Shown: positions 23,115 through 35,600 of the stretch, one piece after another | How the letters are laid out: each line of letters opens with the position of its first letter | Position numbering within the stretch: the stretch's first letter is position 1 | Origin: Riptortus pedestris | Lineage: Eukaryota; Arthropoda; Insecta; Hemiptera; Alydidae | Reading direction: 5' to 3' | Assembly (NCBI GenBank): GCA_019009955.1 | Contig: CM032233.1 | Location: 64,167,001-64,231,000 of the forward strand | DNA: 64,000 bases | Program-made: the position numbers and the translations under genes | The notes under the pieces: model-generated | Databases searched by the model: none | What the model was told of the DNA's origin: nothing | Seen by the model: only the letters and a program-made list of their open reading frames with translations

Positions 23115-25188
23115 GAAATACCAAAATATCGATATTTCGTTTTCTATTGGTTTCTCGGCAAACGTGTACAAAACAAAAGTTGATTATTTTGGTATTAAAA
23201 GTATCGTTTCTTATATAAAGTTTTATCGTAGAACGAAGTATAAACGATATATACGCTAATAAGTATAGCGGAAGTCAACAATTGTATTGGACACAAATGA
23301 CGAATCCGAATTTAATGAAAATCTATATGTGAAATAGCATTAACTCCTCCATAGTTAAAATCTATATTAACATTTCAAGGGGTGAACTGGAGTGGGGATT
23401 GTAGAGCATGAAATGAAAAAATCACCATACTTCGTTCCATATATGCTATTTCTACAAATATGTGTCTTATAAAAATTGCCTTAATTAGAGTAACTTTTGC
23501 TATGCCACTTTTGCGATATAACGCAGTATAAACAAGATATACACTAAAACAATAGCAGGAGTCATCAATTTTATTGGGTACAAACGACTGAACCGAACTA
23601 AACAAAACTCGGCATGTGAGATAGCATTATAACTCCTCAACGACTATAAGCTATATTAATATTTCTAGAGACAAATAGGTGTGTGGGAGTGGAAACATCC
23701 CAATATTCCTGCTGGTTTTTCTGCAAAAGAAGTGCCTAACATAATTTGAATATTTTGTCATTTAGAGCAACTTCTGTTACATTCCTATTTGACCAAATAA
23801 TTGTCAATAAACAATTTATGCTCATAAATGAATGACTTTCCGAAATTTTCTTTTCTAATTGAATTATATTGAAGGATTTAATATTTGTATATAATGAAAG
23901 CCGGATGGGATTTTAGACTGAATTAATATTTTTACAAACGAAGTAGATTGTAAGACTGTTAAAAAATTTAAAATTATGAAAATGAGTTTCCTGTCCTTTT
24001 TCTTTCAGCTTGTTGCTTTACGCCGAGTTGTTAAATTATTTTAATTCTGCATAAAACAATTGATATGTACACATTATAGTTTATTTGATAAAGTCATTTG
24101 AGAAATGATGTTATGTCTTTAGACTTATGCAATAGTTCGAGCTATGATTCAGATTAGTGAGAAGGTTGTAAGTCTCCACCCCCTCTCTATCTCATTTGTT
24201 ATTTATTTGCACTAGAAAATAACATTGTTATTTATTTTTAATATAAAGTACCATTTTTATTTATTTTTAATAGAAAATAGCATTGCTAATTATTTTTAAT
24301 AGAAATGTAAACTATTAGAACATTCTAATTATTTAATATTTTGTCATATATTAATTCAATTAAGTCATGCTGGATTTGTAAATGTGATAGCCGAAGTTGT
24401 GGGTAACCAAATTCTGGCATTTACTATCTTATTTCCTGTCATATGTTGACGATATTGAAATAACTGTATACTCTCTATTACTATTATACGTTACCTGATA
24501 ATGTCATATTATTTCAAAAGACATTATGCGTTAAAACATATGATTGTTCAAAATGTAATTCAAGTTGCAGGGAGGACACGATCTCTTCCCCTTACCTGGT
24601 TTATTATATAAAGAAATTATTTTTACACTACCACTGTTATTTATTCTTTCTAAGTATATAAATTATTAAACATTGGAGTTGTTTAATATTTTGAATAAAT
24701 AATTTATGTAAAACAATTTTGATACCCCTCAAGCGAAAAGGGAAATTGGGTTAACTTTCCTATGAAATATTGGCGTTGTTGAAATTACTTTCTATTCACA
24801 TTTACTACGTATATAATGTTATGTGTATAACTATGCTTAATTAATGTGTACTCGGATTATTTTGAGCAAATATTATTATATTAGCAAATATCTAGATTAT
24901 AGATGATGTTTAATTATAATAATTACTATCCATGATTATGATTTGTATTATTTATTCATGGTGTGTCAAACAGTGGAGAGGGATTGATTAGGAACCCCTT
25001 TCCATATTCTTCAAAACTAAAGAAATCTATAAGTTCCCTACAGTCTCCTGGCGCTTTGGCAAAACAATATGCTGAGACGGGAAATATAATTGTACACATC
25101 GAAGCCCTGAAATAAAAATACCATCCTTTATAACTAAGAAATAATTACCAACGATTTTTCGAGCAACGCCGAGTACCTTAACTATGTG
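23115..25188 (+). mobile_element. Helitron-like element C (decayed)
   Basis: 23115-23800 holds three diverged 290-300-bp units of the same kind as elements A and B (ATTTCGTTTTCTATTGG, CAACAATTGTATTGG, AAACTCGGCATGTG). The far end, CGAGCAACGCCGAGTACC then AACTATG at 25155-25188, is a mutated version of the 3' hairpin and CTAG. It again abuts (TA)n. 23850-25100 is AT-rich with short repeats (TTATTTATTTTTAATA) and no coding. Confidence 0.55.
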
Positions 25189-25256
<68 letters not shown>

Positions 25257-25390
25257 GTAGTCTTGAACGGAATTCATTTTCGTCATTTCCTGGGCAGGAT
25301 CGATGGACATTTGAAGATATTTTTCGAAAATTTCGTCATTATTATAACCTCAATAGGTAGGTGATTTCCCTTAAGTGAACTCCGCTAAAA
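25189..25390 (+). mobile_element. Family H right end, copy 7
   Basis: (TA)n plus (AC)n, then TTGAACGGAATTCATTTTCG, GGACATTTGAAGATAT, a degraded palindrome and CCGCTAAAA. Confidence 0.75.
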
Positions 25391-26445
25391 TACCACACCC
25401 ATCTCATCCTCTGTCTTTAGTTTCACAAGGTTTGGAAATCATATTGAAGGATATAATCCACTATCTAAAGATTGGAAAGAAGAGATCATTTTATATTGCC
25501 CTATGGATGTACTTCATAATACAAGTTAAATTGCAAATTTAAATATTTACTCCTAACATTCTTTACCGTCTCTATTAAATAAACTACTTCTATCAGTTTT
25601 AAGACATTTTATTAGTCTTTCCAGGAAATTATAATTAAATAATACGGCATAACCACTGCTTGCAATCAAAAATAATATTCAATGTTTGGTGATTATACAA
25701 GGGTAGTCCAATTTCGTTTACGTCAGATCTTCCGGCGAGAAAATATCCTTCGATAGAATGGTAGTCCCTTTGGATTTTAGAGTGATATTACTATAGACAT
25801 GATAATAATAAAATTGGTGTACTCTTGACAGTGTTCAGAAAGTACGAGTAGATGTATGTCAGCATATGTTGGCGTATAAAAACATATACATACCTTTTGT
25901 ACATATCTGTGTACATATTTGTGTTTCACACAAGAGAGTATTACTCATCCTTCTCTTTGCCTGTTAGTCAAATGTTTTGTAAAGCTGACTTTCCAGGGAA
26001 AACCCACGTTGTGTGCAGACGGTATGATTATAAATCATCCCATAATATTTTTGAATAGTTTATTTCACGGAGGAATATCAGACCGAGTAGGTGAAAATCC
26101 AATGAGGATATAGCCGGTAATGCAAGTCCTTCACCTAGGTCCATAGTACTTGGCCAAGAATGGTGTTACCCGTAACATAATCATCCGAAAGACCGTCAAC
26201 AGGAGCAGTTTTATCGAAGAAGGAGACCAAATTCTTAATTTGGGGCCAACCATTACTAGAAACTAACATTCTAAGGGTGTCTCCAGTCAGTTAATGAAAG
26301 GAGTGCTATGTTTATATTCTACCTATCCGAATTTTTATTTGGTCCTTATTAAGATCGATATCATGTAAAGATGAATCGAACCTGGTGGAATAGGGGATTT
26401 TAACAGATTTTCCTTAGATGCAATTAGCTAATGAGGCTGTAATCA
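25391..26445. other. Gene-free region
   Basis: Two overlapping short frames (25852-26058 and 25919-26113) have no recognisable similarity. 25700 contains ACAAGGGTAGTCCAATTTCG, like a mariner terminus, but no inverted partner was found. Confidence 0.4.
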
Positions 26446-26455
26446 TTGATGTATA

Positions 26456-26462
<7 letters not shown>

Positions 26463-26530
<68 letters not shown>
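26463..26530. repeat. (TA)n(TG)n microsatellite
   Basis: A TA run passes into a pure TG run. The poly Tyr/Val/Cys frame over it is an artefact. Confidence 0.95.
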
Positions 26531-26531
<1 letters not shown>

Positions 26532-27065
26532 TATGTTTATATATACAACAGCTACCCTCAAGGAAGACATTAGGACAACCATTAGTAAAAGTACCATTTT
26601 CAACCATCATTACATTAACAAACTATTAATAATAACTGTTGATCGTGCACCAACTACTAATTGCTATTAATCATTCAAAAACTATGCTCATCACCAATTG
26701 TTTTTGTAATTATTTGAATTTAGTACTGTGTTCATTTATAAAATGTTTATTTATTTTACTTTTGTTATTTCTTATTATTTATTTTGATTTTATTTTTTGA
26801 CTTTGTGCAATTTTTGGAGGCAAATCATCATTGATGTGATGTCCATAAATAAATATATAATAATAAAATGTACTCATGGAGAGATACCCCAAACATCCAC
26901 TATTAACTAATAGATTAACTGAATATTCAATGTATTCCAACTTTTCGTATACAATTTAAACAAAATTTAAAAAAAACAACAAAAAAAACATTATTACCAG
27001 AAATTGGCAGATTAGGAGGCTGACCATACAGGTACCCTCAGAAAGAGGGCAGCTTATTTTGTTTG
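26531..27065. other. Possible LINE 3' end, otherwise empty
   Basis: AATCATCATTGATGTGATG then CCATAAATAAATATATAAT near 26825-26870 resembles the 3' end of a non-LTR element; the same style is seen at 44333-44400. No coding was recognised. Confidence 0.35.
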
Positions 27066-27103
27066 TTATGCTCTAAAAATATATATATGCTCTAATAGTA
27101 TAT

Positions 27104-27221
27104 TTCGTACCAAGGGCCGAAAGTGGGCGTTTGCCGGCCCGAGATATTTTTTGACCGAGACGTAGTCGAGGACATGAAAAGTTCGATGGCCGGCAAAAGC
27201 ACTTTGGCCCGAGGCACGAAC
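27104..27221. repeat. GC-rich inverted repeat beside the Crypton remnant
   Basis: GGGCCGAAAGTGGGCG...TTTGCCGGCC (27111-27142) is inverted at 27190-27218 as GGCCGGCAAAAGC...CACTTTGGCCC. Between them lies GACCGAGACGTAGTCGAGG. The GC content is far above the surroundings. Confidence 0.7.
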
Positions 27222-27225
27222 GCTA

Positions 27226-28185
27226 TTTTTCACCATACTACAATAAATATTAATACGATATAACATTAATCAAAAACAAGATTTTATTTTGGTTAAGTGT
27301 ACCTCTTTGTTAGAAGGTTATCTTGTGGTTATGGGGACATGATGAATGTTTAATGTATGGATTGTTTTACGTTATGTTATTATGTAAGTTAATAAAGAGA
27401 GATGAACATATGTGTGTTTCATTTAATACAAACTTCGTCTTGAGTGTGTTTTACCATCGTTAAGGAAAACAGTAAAAAAGTGTCCATTATCTTTAACATC
27501 ACTTACTTTCAAATTTGTTAGATTGTCTCTTCGGCATGCACCAAACACTCCGAAAACTAAAATTACTTTGTTTAGCAACCATTCATTATCAGGAGCATTT
27601 AACATAAATTGGGTTACTTCAGTGGCACTTAACACATTTGATTTTTTTTGGCTGATAACCAACCGATTGCCGTTTCAAAAAAGCAATACTGTTTGGAAAT
27701 TGGGTGAGTTGAATATTTTCTTTTACTTTTAAACAACTTTTTATCATGGATAATCTCCATCATCTCCATAAAGTACTGGGCTTGTTTTGCTTTGATAGGA
27801 CCGAGAGATATACGAGTAAAACTTCATCATTCACATCTCCAGGTTTTACATTTTCCATTTTTAACCAGTTCAAAAACTTTGTATACTCTTCGTCATACCT
27901 ATCTTTTGATTTTGCTGGTAACAAATCTGCCATGATTTCTTTTGCTCTTCTATTTATAGATTCTGATATATTATTAGCCATAAGTACTAAATAATTAAAG
28001 AATAATACGAGCAAAACAAACTAATATAATGTATCTAATGAAATGAATGAATTAAAATAATAAACAGCTGATTTTGCGGCCCTAGGGCGAAATATTCATT
28101 TTTGGCCCTAGGGCGGCGAAGTATAGCTTTAGGACCGCAAATTAGGTGTGTAACACAGGTGATTACATCGTAGTATGGTGAAAAA
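27226..28185 (-). mobile_element. Crypton-like element bounded by inverted CACCATACTAC
   Basis: TTTTTCACCATACTAC at 27226-27241 and its reverse complement at 28170-28185 bracket a broken tyrosine recombinase. Inside the right boundary are two copies of the palindrome GCCCTAGGGC (28079-28116). Classical Cryptons lack terminal inverted repeats, so the outer repeats may be recombination or binding sites rather than transposase-type ends. Confidence 0.55.
27423..28014 (-). pseudogene. Tyrosine recombinase (Crypton-type), frameshifted and C-terminally truncated
   Basis: The N-terminal frame (28014-27760) matches the SAM-like core-binding domain of tyrosine recombinases: RYDEEYTKFLNWLKMENV and DEVLLVYLSVLSK. 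It ends at a stop inside a 9-nt duplication (TGGAGATGA). The next frame (27662-27423) starts the catalytic domain, with VFGVFGACRRDNLTNLKVSD, where the first catalytic Arg is expected. A run of eight A near 27655 shifts the frame between them. It stops after DGKTHSRRSLY; the second catalytic Arg box (HxxR) and the Tyr are absent. The element must have relied on a recombinase supplied elsewhere. Confidence 0.7.
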
Positions 28186-28189
28186 ATGT

Positions 28190-28310
28190 TTATTGACCTT
28201 ACCAATGTATATTTGAAGACATTTTTAGAAATTCACGCAATGAGTACGCGGTGAGTACCGCAGCCTCAATAGCTGATTTCCTAAAGGGAAAACTGCTATA
28301 ATTATAACAG
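28190..28310 (+). mobile_element. Family H right end, copy 8 (degraded)
   Basis: TATATTTGAAGACATTTTTAG, CGCAATGAGTACG and CCTCAATAGCTGATTTCC lead to a broken palindrome. Adjacent to the Crypton boundary. Confidence 0.6.
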
Positions 28311-29861
28311 ACGTTATAAGTGTTCTTTACTAGTTATATATTTTACCACATTGGATTGGATAAGTTGTTTATAAATTATAAAAACAGTCTATAAATTTTA
28401 ATATATCTATATTTAATCCAGTATTTATTTACAACTATTTACATATTCTCAACATCTACATAAAATATTATTGTGCTTAATGATTTCCTTAGTCATATAT
28501 GATTACAAAATATTCTTAAACGTATTTTTTTTTTACATTGAATTGTATACATATATGTTCAGAGTACTACAGCATCCATCACTCTTTTTATATCATTTAG
28601 TGAGTGGAATAACAACCGTTTGGCCGTATTTATGTAATATAATAAATGTATGGTAACGAAGTCTAAGGTTATTTGTAATCAAAATAGGCATACCAGCTAA
28701 AACTCTATTTTTATAAAACTTGAAGTTATAAAGATTTGCATGTTCTAGAAACAAAAATAAATTTGTTTTCTAAAAACAATTTGTATATTAATGCAATGAT
28801 ATCTAAAATATACTCCTACTATCTGAGACCTGAACTAAACCAAAAAAAATAATAAGGGACTGCAATAATTTGTTAAGATTGTCACGTATAAAATAATTAA
28901 CATAAACGAAATAAAATAAGAATTATTTTTAATAACTTGTGGTGCGTTTATGTTATTATCGGAAGCTTTACTTCAAAATATTTTTTTTCTATATGATTTC
29001 TAGTAAAACAAAACATTTAATTATTTACTGTACTTTGCATATTTTGTAGTATATTTTATACGCTGCAGTACATTGTGTTTCCATACGAAATTTGATTTTG
29101 GAGATTGCCGTATTCTCGATTTGACAGCAAATAAAGTTGAATTGCTATCAAAAGCCTCACATTTACTTGAACATAATTTTAGTCAATTACAGTTATCTTA
29201 ATCACTGACATAGAAAATAACCGTAAAAAATTTGTCTTTTCAATTTAGCAGATGAGGTTGACTCTATAGAGAGGTCTCTATTTCAAGGGGGCTTTGCATT
29301 GTCATAAAGCTTTAGTCAAGTCTGATTCAGTACTACACTACGTATAAATATAAAACAAATCTTTTTTTTTTTAGTATTAAAACGTTTTACTTATTTCATT
29401 CATTAATTTTAATCAGGCCTACAAAATTTGACGGAACTCTAGATCCCGAGATCAGACTATACTTTTCAAAGTGTTTAGTGTGTTGGATCCAAACGTGACC
29501 TCAGATTTACTCCATCACAATAGGTTCCTGAAATATTCTAATTTAAAGGTTCAAAAATACTCAGGTTTTCTCTATTATTGGGATTATATTTTGTTAGTAA
29601 TTGACTTTTTTTTTACTGGATTTGTTTGGATATCTGAAAAGATTACCGTTATCCCTTCAAACTATATTTATTGGGTTCCAATTTTGGTATTATCGGAAAC
29701 ATTTGCCCTGAAAGTTTATGATTTTGGAGTTTTTATTACATCGTGACCTTAACTAAATCCACAACCTCAAAACCGATAAACCTCCAGACAACATTAGGTG
29801 TGGTTTTATGAATTCAAGTAACACAGCATCAATAAACGTCGAACTAAAAACATTCCATGGG
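28311..29861. other. Gene-free AT-rich region
   Basis: A 91-codon plus-strand frame (29471-29746) has no recognisable similarity or splice context and a hydrophobic AT-driven composition; it is not called. Nothing else was seen. Confidence 0.45.
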
Positions 29862-30048
29862 CTCAGGTTAGACATGTGAGTTAAAGTGTTTGCTTTAATC
29901 TCACTAGGTAAACCTAGAGTGGCGAGGTCGATTCCCGCCTGGGCAAATAAAATCCTTAGTCCCACCCTGGCTTGAAAAGGGTGTTCACCTGTAGATAACC
30001 CGTCACAATTAGCCGCAGTTGCATAAAGTGGACGTTAATAAATATTTT
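29862..30048 (+). mobile_element. tRNA-derived SINE, copy 2
   Basis: The same head (GGCTCAGGTTAGACATGTG, GAGGTCGATTCCCGCC) and tail as copy 1, with about 30 bp missing between head and body. It forms a tail-to-tail pair with the next entry. Confidence 0.8.
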
Positions 30049-30280
30049 TATTTATTTATTAACGTTCACTTTATGCAACTATGGCTAATTGAACGGGTTA
30101 TCTACAGGTGACCACCCTTTTCTAGCAAGAACTAGGACTAAGAATTTTATTTAACGAGTTCACCACTATATAAATTCCTATTTGCCCAGGCGGGAATCAA
30201 ACTCACCACTCTAGGTTTACCAAGCCAAGAGATTAAAGCCAACGCTTTAGCTCTCATGGCTAACCTGAGCCCCCTTAATA
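30049..30280 (-). mobile_element. tRNA-derived SINE, copy 3
   Basis: An inverted copy of the same SINE: TTAACGTTCACTTTATGCAA at the start and GGCGGGAATCAAACTCACC (B-box complement) near 30190. The two SINEs can fold into an arm of about 190 bp. Confidence 0.8.
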
Positions 30281-30950
30281 AATAAATAAAAAAAAAACAT
30301 TCCATGGTTGGTATTTCGTATATAGTAAAAGGAAAAGTGATAAAATCTATAGTGTCCTCGCTGTCAGCTTAACGAACAAGGCATCTTCTCCCCGAGCAAA
30401 TTTTCACCAGCTATACGAAATCGAAAGTCTTTTCGCGGTTTTAAGAGTGCTAGTTGGGGAACCAACGTATGTGAAAAGGTGCATTTGAAAAAGAAAAGAT
30501 AATTGTAGAAAGTCATATCATATTTTTAAAAATTGCAAGGGATTTTGTGATAAAAATTTAGTTTGCATTGAAATGTAACCGGATGGATAAAAAAAACAGA
30601 TATGTTTTTAATCTTAACAAAGTGATCTATCGATCAATGTGATGGAACAATCTGTGGCAAATTCGGATTCTCCTGGCCAAAAATCATCTCTAATAGTATT
30701 GCCTGGTCTCAAGTCTCAAAAACATCGGCCTGCGTTATTTGACATTACTTAAGACAATTATTACAACCTTGGTGCATCTACATAACTATGGCACCAAACT
30801 TGTGAATTCATTAGTATCACATAAGTTTTACTTATTTAATAAAACATTTACAACGATTCCATACAACTAGTCAGTCGTGGCAGCTGATGATAAAAACAAA
30901 CGTGATGGAGTTGTAGATGTAGGGGAGGATATGAAGAGCGGGCCGGCTGG
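30281..30950. other. Gene-free; likely contains the bsh 3' UTR
   Basis: Lies just downstream of the bsh stop codon on the minus strand. No exact AATAAA signal was found close to the stop. Nothing else was recognised. Confidence 0.4.
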
Positions 30951-31090
30951 TTATGGCCACGCTTTGGGGGGCCTTTGGTCGCCCACTATGTCGATATCCT
31001 GGTCCGAGTCGTCGCTCGATGCATCGTAGTTGTGATTCACAGGGATGAGGCAGTTGCTGCTCAATGAGAAGTCCATTGGCCGCGAACGGT
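30951..31090 (-). CDS. bsh: bsh last coding exon
   Basis: Acceptor AATTTCAG, 140 nt to TAA at 30953-30951. It encodes RPMDFSLSSNCLIPVNHN, then the acidic SSDDSDQDIDIVGD and PPKAWP at the end. The GC content is well above the neighbouring DNA, consistent with constraint. Confidence 0.88.
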
Positions 31091-32078
31091 CTGAAATTAC
31101 ATTAATTCTATTAAGTTCAATTGCATGTTGATAACATAATTGAATAAGACATATTAGTCAACATAAAATAAAATGTTATTATAAGATGTGACGATTTGTT
31201 AAAATAAAAAGTCCGTCACGCAGGAGCTGCGTTAACTAAGCAGATTTCCCACGTGCGTTCCGTATTTGCAATTATTAGTTCAATGATAACAATATTTGGT
31301 ATTTAAGATTTTGCAAATAAAGTGCTGAAAGCCGAAAACTAAAAAGTCCGTCACGCAGGGACTGCGTAAAGTAAGCAGATTTCCCTCGTGAAGTTTAGTA
31401 ATAGATAAATCTACATACTGCTAACACAACACCACCGTGAATATTAAGTGAATAAACACAAACGGAAATAAGAAATGTTTCAGCCAATTTCAATAACCTG
31501 CCGACAGGAAGCGTTAGAAATGTAAACAATCAGATCTGCCCGACTTACGCCGGAAAGAAAAAAAATTACTGAAATATTTCAGAATATAACATATTAATTT
31601 TATTGAGAAAAATTTGCTATATCTAGTACTGTAATTAATAATGAGTCAAAATAATTGTTATATACCAATCAATCAATTTTTAGTCCAAAACATTATGACG
31701 GGGGGGGGGGCTCACCAGGACATATCTCGTATCACAAAAGTCTCTTGAATATAATCTTTGGTATTTAAGCTTCGAATAATGGGTTTGCTGAAGGCTGATA
31801 ACTGGAAAATGCAAATATCTCGGTTAATATTCAAGATAGTGAATAAATGTATATCACAACAATTATAGAACAATACATTTGCAATAAGAATGGTTCTATA
31901 CACTTTTTTGATCCGACACATAATAACGGAGATATTAAGAATTTTCGAAATTCTCCCCCTCTAAACCCCCTCCCCCTGTTCCGATTTCAGCCATTAACGA
32001 ACTTAATTATTACGTAAAACACTTATATATCGAGTTTGGTAACGATAAGACAAAAATTGCGACCGCTAGAGCGGTATC

Positions 32079-32118
<40 letters not shown>

Positions 32119-32622
32119 TCCCTTAAGGGAAATCAGCTAAAAAAATTGTATTTTAACAGGCCTAAGCCTTGATAAATGAATCTCTAAGTAAAATAAGGAC
32201 CTTATAAAATTCACTGAGCTTATTTCAAATTATATAATTCTTTTAATAGGTTAAAAAAATCTAAGGTCTGCACGGAATTCCATTTTAATTTAGTAATCTC
32301 TTTTTTTCTTAGTTTCTGATCACTCTAAAACTAATGACAAAGTTGCAATGTATACCTGTCTTACTATCAGCCGATTTAAGAACCAATCTCTTAACAGGGG
32401 TAGAAATATTTCTATAAACCTTTTTTTTTCGTGTCAAGGCGAACCCGACATGGGCTAATGAGGAATCAGATTTTAAAAGATTTCTGATGTTCCTTAAGAG
32501 AAATCAGATATTGGGGCTGTACTCATTACACGATTTTCGAAAAATTTCCTCAAATGTCCCTTGGTCCAACCTTGGAGATGACGTAAGTAAATGTGGTTCA
32601 TTAAAAATTGTCCGTGTGTGTG

Positions 32623-32698
<76 letters not shown>

Positions 32699-35600
32699 GG
32701 ATTGTAACCACTCGATATATAGCCGTTTCAAGTAAAACTAAAGATTAAGTTCGTTAACGACTGAAAGCGGACCGAGGGAGCAGGCGTTTGATATTTGAGG
32801 GGTTTTAAGAGGGGGGAATTTTGAAAATTCAAAATATCTCCGTTATTATACGCAAGATTGAAAACGTGTATAACCAGTCGTATTGCAAACTTAATTTTTG
32901 ATAAATCTTTTTTATATAATTTTTTTTTCTCTATCTCGAATATTAACCGAGATATTGGCATTTCTTTAATTTTAGCAGATTTCCCTTAAGGGAAATCAGC
33001 TATTGAGGTCTGACTCATGACGAGATTTTCGAAACATTTAGCATTCGGTAAACCCCCACTTTCATCGAATGTCACCAATAAGCGAACATATCATGAAACG
33101 TCTTATTAAAATCTGAAATACCGAAAATTGTTTTCAAGATACCTTTACGATGCAAATAGGTAGAGTGAGAGTCACGAAGTCAGATTTTGCGGTCTTGACA
33201 CAAAAATGTTTATTGGTGACGAAATGTTTGCTATACCCCATCGTGAATGACTATTTAAAATCAGTTTACTATTCTAAACCGTAGTATGGATTTATTAATA
33301 TTATTTTTTTCCGAATCAAACTTACGTCTCGGAATATTCTTGTACAATGTCTTAATTTAATTTTTACTATTCTTTTATAACAGTCTAAAATTTGTCATAG
33401 AACTCACCATTTTTAGCTACGAGGTCTTCTTCATCGTGGGATACAGTTTTATTTTGTAAAGGCCTCTGGTTAGTATCGTGAAGTTTCCTCATCTGTTTTT
33501 TATGCTTCATTCTCCTGTTTTGAAACCAGGTTTTAACCTAAAAAAAATTCAATGCATTAACAATTCGTGAATGTCAACAAGATATTTTGAAATTTTATTA
33601 CATCGATGCTTTAAGAGTAAGTGGTTTCTCATTTCACAAACAACCCTTGCGAAGTAAATGGAAATTTTAATTAGTCCTGATGACCTCATCGTTCCTCAGC
33701 TACTCTCCACCCTCCGCGACTAATAACATTAGGAGAGGCATTATGAGAGACTATTAAATACATTAAACCAGAATGAACTCTTTTTATACTGTATTTTTAA
33801 TATTTTATAATTTATTCAATATTTAAAAATTTATATTATTTATATATTCATAAATATGATTATTTATAGAACTGTATATTATAATACAGGGTGGACCAGA
33901 GGAACAACGTAAGAAAAAGCGCACGTTTTTTACTATTGAATGACTGGGACACGGTTTGATAAAAATAAGCATTAAGTGATAGATTTTTTAATGCAGCTTT
34001 GAAATATACATACTTTTCGTTCGCCGGTTCGAAAAATAATGTCTTGGAGATGACGTCCTTCTTGCTGGATACAAATTTGGATCCTCTCCCAAAAGTTAAG
34101 TATGGCTCCGACATTTCATTCGCCACGGCTTCAATTTCCTGAGGAATGGAACTCTTCAGGTCAACGATTGTGCGAAGCTTGTTCCTGCAGACTTTTGATT
34201 TTAAATATCCCCACAAAAAGAAGTCGCACATCGACAAATCGGGTGAGCAAGTGGGCCAGTAATCATCACCATATCATTGTTTCTAAAGTACTGCTCGACA
34301 ACGAACACACGATGCACTACGCTCCATAGCGACTGAAACTGCATTGAATGTGCAGTCTGCCAACATTCATTCAAGGTCAATACCCCCCCCCTCGTTGCCA
34401 CGTACTAGTGCTTAAAAAACATGTGTTTCCTCTGCTCCACCCTGTATTTTGTAAATTTCTATTACATTTTTTGTTTTCCTTTTTATGTAAGTATTTATTA
34501 TTTCATTTTTAATCCAGAAATATGAAGTACGAGTATGAAAGAAGTGGCCACTTTTTGATCCTGGGCTAACCAGGATTCTGTAAATTCCTTTTGTAATGCT
34601 AAATTTTTAAATAGGGAAAAGGAAAATAAAATTTACTTTATTTTTAAATATATATATATTTATTATTATGGGGGAGGTTTATACTCAGTGAAAACTGGAG
34701 TAAAATCCATATTGGAGGAAAATCCAACCGATATGGAGTTTGTGATTGTGAGATGTTAAGGGGAATTTAAAAATTTTCGCACGATTCTGGCAGTATCAAG
34801 AAGTACCCCTTGCTGTGCTTCTTTTATAATTGTGGTTGGCAGATTCAAGTTCTTGGTGCCTGCTATCGTTATTTTTGGCACGAGTCCATTTGAACTTACT
34901 ATAACAGGCGTACCTATGGCAGATTTCAGTTTGTATACCTCTTTGAGCTCGATAGTCAATTCTTGATATTTTCTTAATTTTTCGGCATGGGATTTTCGAA
35001 TATTCTCGTCATTGGGTACTGCGATGTCAATAATATCAGCAGTCTTATTGATCTTGTCAATAATGAGAATATCCGGTTGGTTATGTTGCACAGTATGGTC
35101 AGTTATCATCGCTTCGTCCCAATACATCTTTATATTAAAAGTTGATATTATCTTTTTCCAGTAATTTTTGAGGAATATAGCGATAATAAGCGACCTTTCT
35201 GTCTACCATGCCGAATTTATCTGCTAGAGCCATAAAGGCCTCCGAGTCATAAAGGCGACTGTAGTAACGGCCATGAAGTTCCTTACTTCGCCATTCTGAA
35301 AGAAAATGGGATTCATCTTTAACTTCAGGATTGTTCCTACATTTCAAGTTCAAGGCCGTAAATCCATCATCAAGTTTAACTATTTCATTGAAGACGTGGC
35401 TATCATTCGATCTTATGTAATGTCTCAGGTTAACTTCCTGAGACCGACATAAATATCGGATGTTGAGGAGGCCTCGTCCTCCTTGTTTCCTTGATAAATA
35501 TAGCCTGGCCATAGATGAAATCGGATGGTTCATTCTGGCTTTTGTCATCTCCGTTCTTATGAGTCTATCCAACTCATCAAGAGTAGTGTCAGACCGCATT

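Larger units (their letters stand above)
31091..33407 (-). other. bsh: bsh last intron
   Basis: Holds family H copies 9, 10 and 10b and a (TG)n run. 33214-33407 next to the exon is one half of an intronic duplication. Confidence 0.8.

Noticed and set aside
25700..25720. Mariner-like terminus ACAAGGGTAGTCCAATTTCG
   Set aside because: No inverted partner or transposase nearby, so an element cannot be supported.
29471..29746. 91-codon plus-strand frame
   Set aside because: No recognisable motif, no clear splice or upstream signals, hydrophobic AT-driven composition; expected by chance in AT-rich DNA.
32487..32735. Two overlapping frames with Val-Cys and His-Thr runs
   Set aside because: Product of the (TG)n run inside family H copy 10.
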